Origin: an uncultured Lactobacillus sp.
GTDB lineage: Bacteria; Bacillota; Bacilli; Lactobacillales; Lactobacillaceae
Assembly: GCF_944327175.1 (NCBI RefSeq)
Contig: NZ_CALVGT010000054.1
Location: 1 to 34,884 of the forward strand
Length of the DNA: 34,884 nucleotides
Reading direction: 5' to 3'
Positions 32,175-34,884 of this stretch are shown here, piece after piece. A model generated the notes under the pieces. It was not told the DNA's origin. It saw only the letters and a list, made by a program, of their open reading frames with translations, and made no database searches. Within the stretch, counting starts at the first letter, position 1; each line of letters begins with the position of its first letter. The position numbers were made by a program, and so were the translations under genes.

Positions 32175-34070
32175 ATGAAGACTTATGTTTCAAACGAATA
32201 TGACGTGATCGTGGTCGGCGCCGGCCATGCCGGCTGTGAAGCAGCCCTGGCCAGTGCCCGGATGGGGGAGAAGACCCTGCTGCTTACCATTGGCCTGGAC
32301 ATGGTGGCCTTTATGCCCTGCAACCCCTCAGTCGGCGGCCCGGCCAAGGGGACCGTGGTCAGAGAAATTGACGCTTTAGGCGGGGAGATGGGCAAGAACA
32401 TCGACAAGACCTACATCCAGATGCGGATGCTGAACACGGGCAAGGGGCCGGCTGTCCGGGCCCTCAGAGCCCAGGCCGACAAGTGGGACTACCACGAAGA
32501 GATGAAGCGGACCATCGAAAACACCCCTAACTTGACCCTGCGCCAGGCCATCGTTGACGACTTGGTTGTTGAAGACGGGGAATGCAAGGGCGTGGTGACC
32601 AACACCGGGGCCCGCTACCGGGCCAAGAGCGTGGTCTTGACGACGGGGACCGCGGCCAGAGGGCGGATTTTTATCGGGGAACTGAACTACTCATCCGGCC
32701 CGAACAACACGATTCCGGCGATCAAATTGTCAGAAAACCTGGAAAGACTGGGCTTCAAGTTGCGCCGCTTTAAGACCGGGACGCCGCCCCGGGTCAACCG
32801 GCACACCATCGACTATTCCAAGACCGAAGAAGAGCCGGGTGACAAGGAGCCCCGCCACTTCTCCTTTACCAGCAGGGATGAAGACTACCTGACTGACCAG
32901 ACTTCCTGCTGGATGACCTACACCAACCCGAAGACCCACGAGATCATCAATGAAAACCTGGACCGGTCACCGATGTTCTCCGGTGACATCGTCGGGGTAG
33001 GGCCACGCTACTGCCCGTCAATTGAAACCAAGGTCGTCCGTTTCGCGGACAAGGACCGGCACCAGATCTTCCTGGAACCGGAAGGGCGGAAGACGGAAGA
33101 AATCTATGTCGGGGACTTTTCAACCTCCATGCCGGAAGAAATCCAGCTGGAAATGCTGCACACGGTCGCTGGCCTGGAAAAAGTTGAAATGATGCGGCCG
33201 GGCTACGCCATTGAATACGACGTGGTTGACCCCTGGCAGTTGACCCACAGCCTGGAAACCAAGCGGATCAAGCACCTGTATACGGCCGGGCAGATGAACG
33301 GAACTTCCGGCTATGAAGAAGCCGCCGGTCAGGGCTTGATTGCCGGGATCAACGCGGCCTTGAGCGCGGAAGGCAAGCCAGCCTTCACCCTGGGCCGGGA
33401 CGAAGCTTACATCGGGGTTTTGATCGATGACCTGGTAACCAAGGGGACGGAAGAACCTTACCGGCTCTTGACCAGCCGGGCTGAATACCGCCTGCTTCTC
33501 CGCCACGACAATGCCGACCTCCGTTTGACGGAAAAGGGGCATGACCTGGGCTTGATTGACGAAGACCGCTATGCTGAATTTTTGGCCAAGAAGGAATTGA
33601 TCCAGGAAGACCTGGACCGGCTGGGCGAAATCACCGTCCATCCGACCATTGCCGTCAACGAATACCTGGCTGGTTTAGGCGAGACCGACTTAAGCGGCGG
33701 GGTCAAGGCAGACGTCTTCCTCAGACGGCCAAAGATAACGGTTGAAGACGTTGAGCGCCTGACCGGGCAGAAGCTGGCTGGGGACCGCTATGTCAAGGAA
33801 CAGGTGGAAATCGACATCAAGTATGCCGGCTACATCAAGAAGCAGGAGATTCAAGTGGCCCGCCTGCGCCGGCAGGAAGCCAAGAAGATCCCGAAGGACA
33901 TCGACTATGACCAGATCGAGGGCCTGGCTACGGAAGCCCGGGAGAAGTTCGCCAAGATCCGGCCGGAAACCCTGGCCCAGGCGGAAAGAATCTCCGGGGT
34001 CAACCCGGCTGACTTGGCCATCTTGAGCGTCTACGTGCAAAATGGCAAATACGCCAAGGTGAAGAAGTAA
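32175..34070 (+). CDS. mnmG: tRNA U34 carboxymethylaminomethyltransferase MnmG (GidA)
   Basis: 631 residues, FAD-dependent partner of MnmE. FAD-binding [20 protein letters not shown] lies at about 9-28. Family signatures [21 protein letters not shown] and [20 protein letters not shown] are present, and the C-terminal helical domain that contacts MnmE closes the protein. AAGGAAG lies about 12 nt before the ATG. It follows mnmE by 26 nt in one operon. Often followed by rsmG and parAB in Firmicutes; not here. Confidence 0.97.
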   Translation: MKTYVSNEYDVIVVGAGHAGCEAALASARMGEKTLLLTIGLDMVAFMPCNPSVGGPAKGTVVREIDALGGEMGKNIDKTYIQMRMLNTGKGPAVRALRAQADKWDYHEEMKRTIENTPNLTLRQAIVDDLVVEDGECKGVVTNTGARYRAKSVVLTTGTAARGRIFIGELNYSSGPNNTIPAIKLSENLERLGFKLRRFKTGTPPRVNRHTIDYSKTEEEPGDKEPRHFSFTSRDEDYLTDQTSCWMTYTNPKTHEIINENLDRSPMFSGDIVGVGPRYCPSIETKVVRFADKDRHQIFLEPEGRKTEEIYVGDFSTSMPEEIQLEMLHTVAGLEKVEMMRPGYAIEYDVVDPWQLTHSLETKRIKHLYTAGQMNGTSGYEEAAGQGLIAGINAALSAEGKPAFTLGRDEAYIGVLIDDLVTKGTEEPYRLLTSRAEYRLLLRHDNADLRLTEKGHDLGLIDEDRYAEFLAKKELIQEDLDRLGEITVHPTIAVNEYLAGLGETDLSGGVKADVFLRRPKITVEDVERLTGQKLAGDRYVKEQVEIDIKYAGYIKKQEIQVARLRRQEAKKIPKDIDYDQIEGLATEAREKFAKIRPETLAQAERISGVNPADLAILSVYVQNGKYAKVKK

Positions 34071-34084
34071 AGAGCGATAATTTT

Positions 34085-34117
34085 AAAAAGCAGACCAGAG
34101 ATCCTGGCCTGCTTTTT
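34085..34117 (+). terminator. Terminator of mnmEG
   Basis: AAAAAGCAG pairs with CTGCTTTTT, with CCAG/CTGG inside, and a T-run after. The A-run upstream may allow use from both sides. Confidence 0.85.
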
Positions 34118-34301
34118 AAATAATCGAGTGCTTTTATACTTTTTCAAAAAATAATAAAAATTTTACCTAAAAATATTCTCCGTAAGTTAGCTAATCTTTC
34201 ACAATAAAAAAAGGGAAGATAGCATAAACTTTTTATCCAGGAAAAGCAAGTTTGTGAATTAACTAGCTTAAAAAGCGGATAATCCTTGCTATAGCGGCTT
34301 T

Positions 34302-34315
34302 TGATAGCACTTGCA
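34302..34315 (+). promoter_or_regulatory. Putative cre (CcpA) site
   Basis: TGATAGCACTTGCA matches the cre consensus TGWAARCGYTWNCW at 12 of 14 positions. It overlaps the -35 box of the pyruvate oxidase promoter, a position that gives repression by CcpA on rapidly used sugars. Confidence 0.55.
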
Positions 34316-34338
34316 AAAGTGAAAAAATGTGGTTTAAT
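34311..34338 (+). promoter_or_regulatory. Promoter of the pyruvate oxidase gene
   Basis: TTGCAA (34311-34316), 16-nt spacer, TTTAAT (34333-34338), 38 nt before the start codon. The same TTTAAT -10 variant is used by the tRNA-Thr gene here. Confidence 0.6.
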
Positions 34339-34376
34339 AAAGGGCTGTAAGTAATAATTTTTAAGGAGATTCACTT

Positions 34377-34884
34377 ATGGCAAAAATTAAGGGCGCAAAC
34401 GCTGTTTTAGATGTTATGTACAAGTGGGGCATTGACCACCTTTACGGTTTCCCAGGTGGTTCTTTTGACTCAACCATGAACGCGATCTACGAAATGCAAG
34501 ACAAGGTCAAGTTCATCGAAGTCCGTCACGAAGAAGCCGGTGCCTTGGCTGCTTCAGCAGAATACAAGCTTACTGGCAAGGTTGGTGTCTGCATGGGTTC
34601 AGCCGGTCCTGGTGCCATCCACTTGATGAACGGCTTGTACGACGCTAAGTACGACAAGACCCCAATGGTTGCCCTGGTAGCCAACGTTCCAACTCCTCGT
34701 CAAGACATCAACTTCTTCCAAGCCTTTGACGAAATGCCATGGTTCCGTGACGTTGCCGTTTGGGTACACCAAGCCAAGACCAAGGAAGCTTTGCCGGTTT
34801 TGATGGACACTGCTATCCGTCAAGCATACGCAAAGAAGGGTCCAGCTGTTTTGGTAGTTCCTAAGGACTTCGGTTGGCAAGAAA
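34377..34884 (+). CDS. Pyruvate oxidase, 5' part (continues past window)
   Basis: The first 169 codons of a thiamine-diphosphate enzyme. FPGGSFDSTMNAIY and VRHEEAGALAASAEYKLTGK carry the catalytic glutamate (second Glu-type position near residue 51) that activates the cofactor. GSAGPGAIHLMNGLYDAKYD and PTPRQDINFFQAFDE resemble Lactobacillus pyruvate oxidases more than acetolactate synthase. The reaction turns pyruvate, phosphate and oxygen into acetyl phosphate, CO2 and hydrogen peroxide. AAGGAG lies 8 nt before the ATG. Codons (GTT, GCT, CAA, CCA) differ from the GC-rich neighbours and suggest high expression. The FAD-binding and C-terminal domains lie outside the window. Confidence 0.85.
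   Translation, partial: MAKIKGANAVLDVMYKWGIDHLYGFPGGSFDSTMNAIYEMQDKVKFIEVRHEEAGALAASAEYKLTGKVGVCMGSAGPGAIHLMNGLYDAKYDKTPMVALVANVPTPRQDINFFQAFDEMPWFRDVAVWVHQAKTKEALPVLMDTAIRQAYAKKGPAVLVVPKDFGWQE

Noticed and set aside
34377..34884. Acetolactate synthase (alsS/ilvB) for the partial right-edge gene
   Set aside because: Same enzyme superfamily, but the visible PTPRQDINFFQAFDEMPWF region looks more like pyruvate oxidase; the missing C-terminal part would settle it.

Overview
The window is the replication-origin region of a low-GC-lineage lactic acid bacterium with unusually GC-rich third codon positions. Gene content, protein sequences and codon use fit Lactobacillus delbrueckii best; the species call is recognition plus inference, not a database result. 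The origin lies around dnaA (27.2-29.2 kb). Left of it, the replication and housekeeping genes are read leftward (minus strand). Right of it, they are read rightward, so core genes run with replication on both arms.

Left arm, moving away from the origin: dnaA, dnaN, then a yaaA-recF-gyrB-gyrA unit, rpsF-ssb-rpsR, and gdpP-rplI-dnaB. Beyond dnaB lies a more variable segment. It holds a lipase-like hydrolase, a small membrane protein, tRNA-Thr(AGU), a FetAB-type ABC exporter, a secreted GH25 lysozyme with SLAP wall-binding repeats, a GNAT acetyltransferase and a vitamin B6 kinase plus ECF transporter S component. It continues with a large PLD-nuclease/SF2-helicase/DUF3427 protein, a DUF975 membrane protein gene interrupted by an in-frame amber codon, a YcxB-like protein, an Rrf2 regulator paired with an NmrA-type reductase, a 4-oxalocrotonate tautomerase and a TetR regulator. 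The extreme left edge has two tandem sigma-A promoters and the leader of a leftward rRNA operon whose 16S gene lies outside the window.

Right arm: rpmH, rnpA, yidC, mnmE, mnmG, then the 5' part of a pyruvate oxidase gene whose promoter overlaps a likely CcpA (cre) site.

The origin looks bipartite, as in Bacillus. A DnaA-box cluster lies upstream of dnaA. A second cluster, with a DnaA-trio-like element and an AT-rich stretch, lies between dnaA and dnaN. Chromosome segregation is represented by a small parS cluster at 3.2-5.2 kb, including a perfect 16-mer inside the helicase gene, although no parA/parB gene is in the window. I found no CRISPR array, intact insertion sequence or prophage. The most promising poorly described protein is the PLD-helicase-DUF3427 gene.
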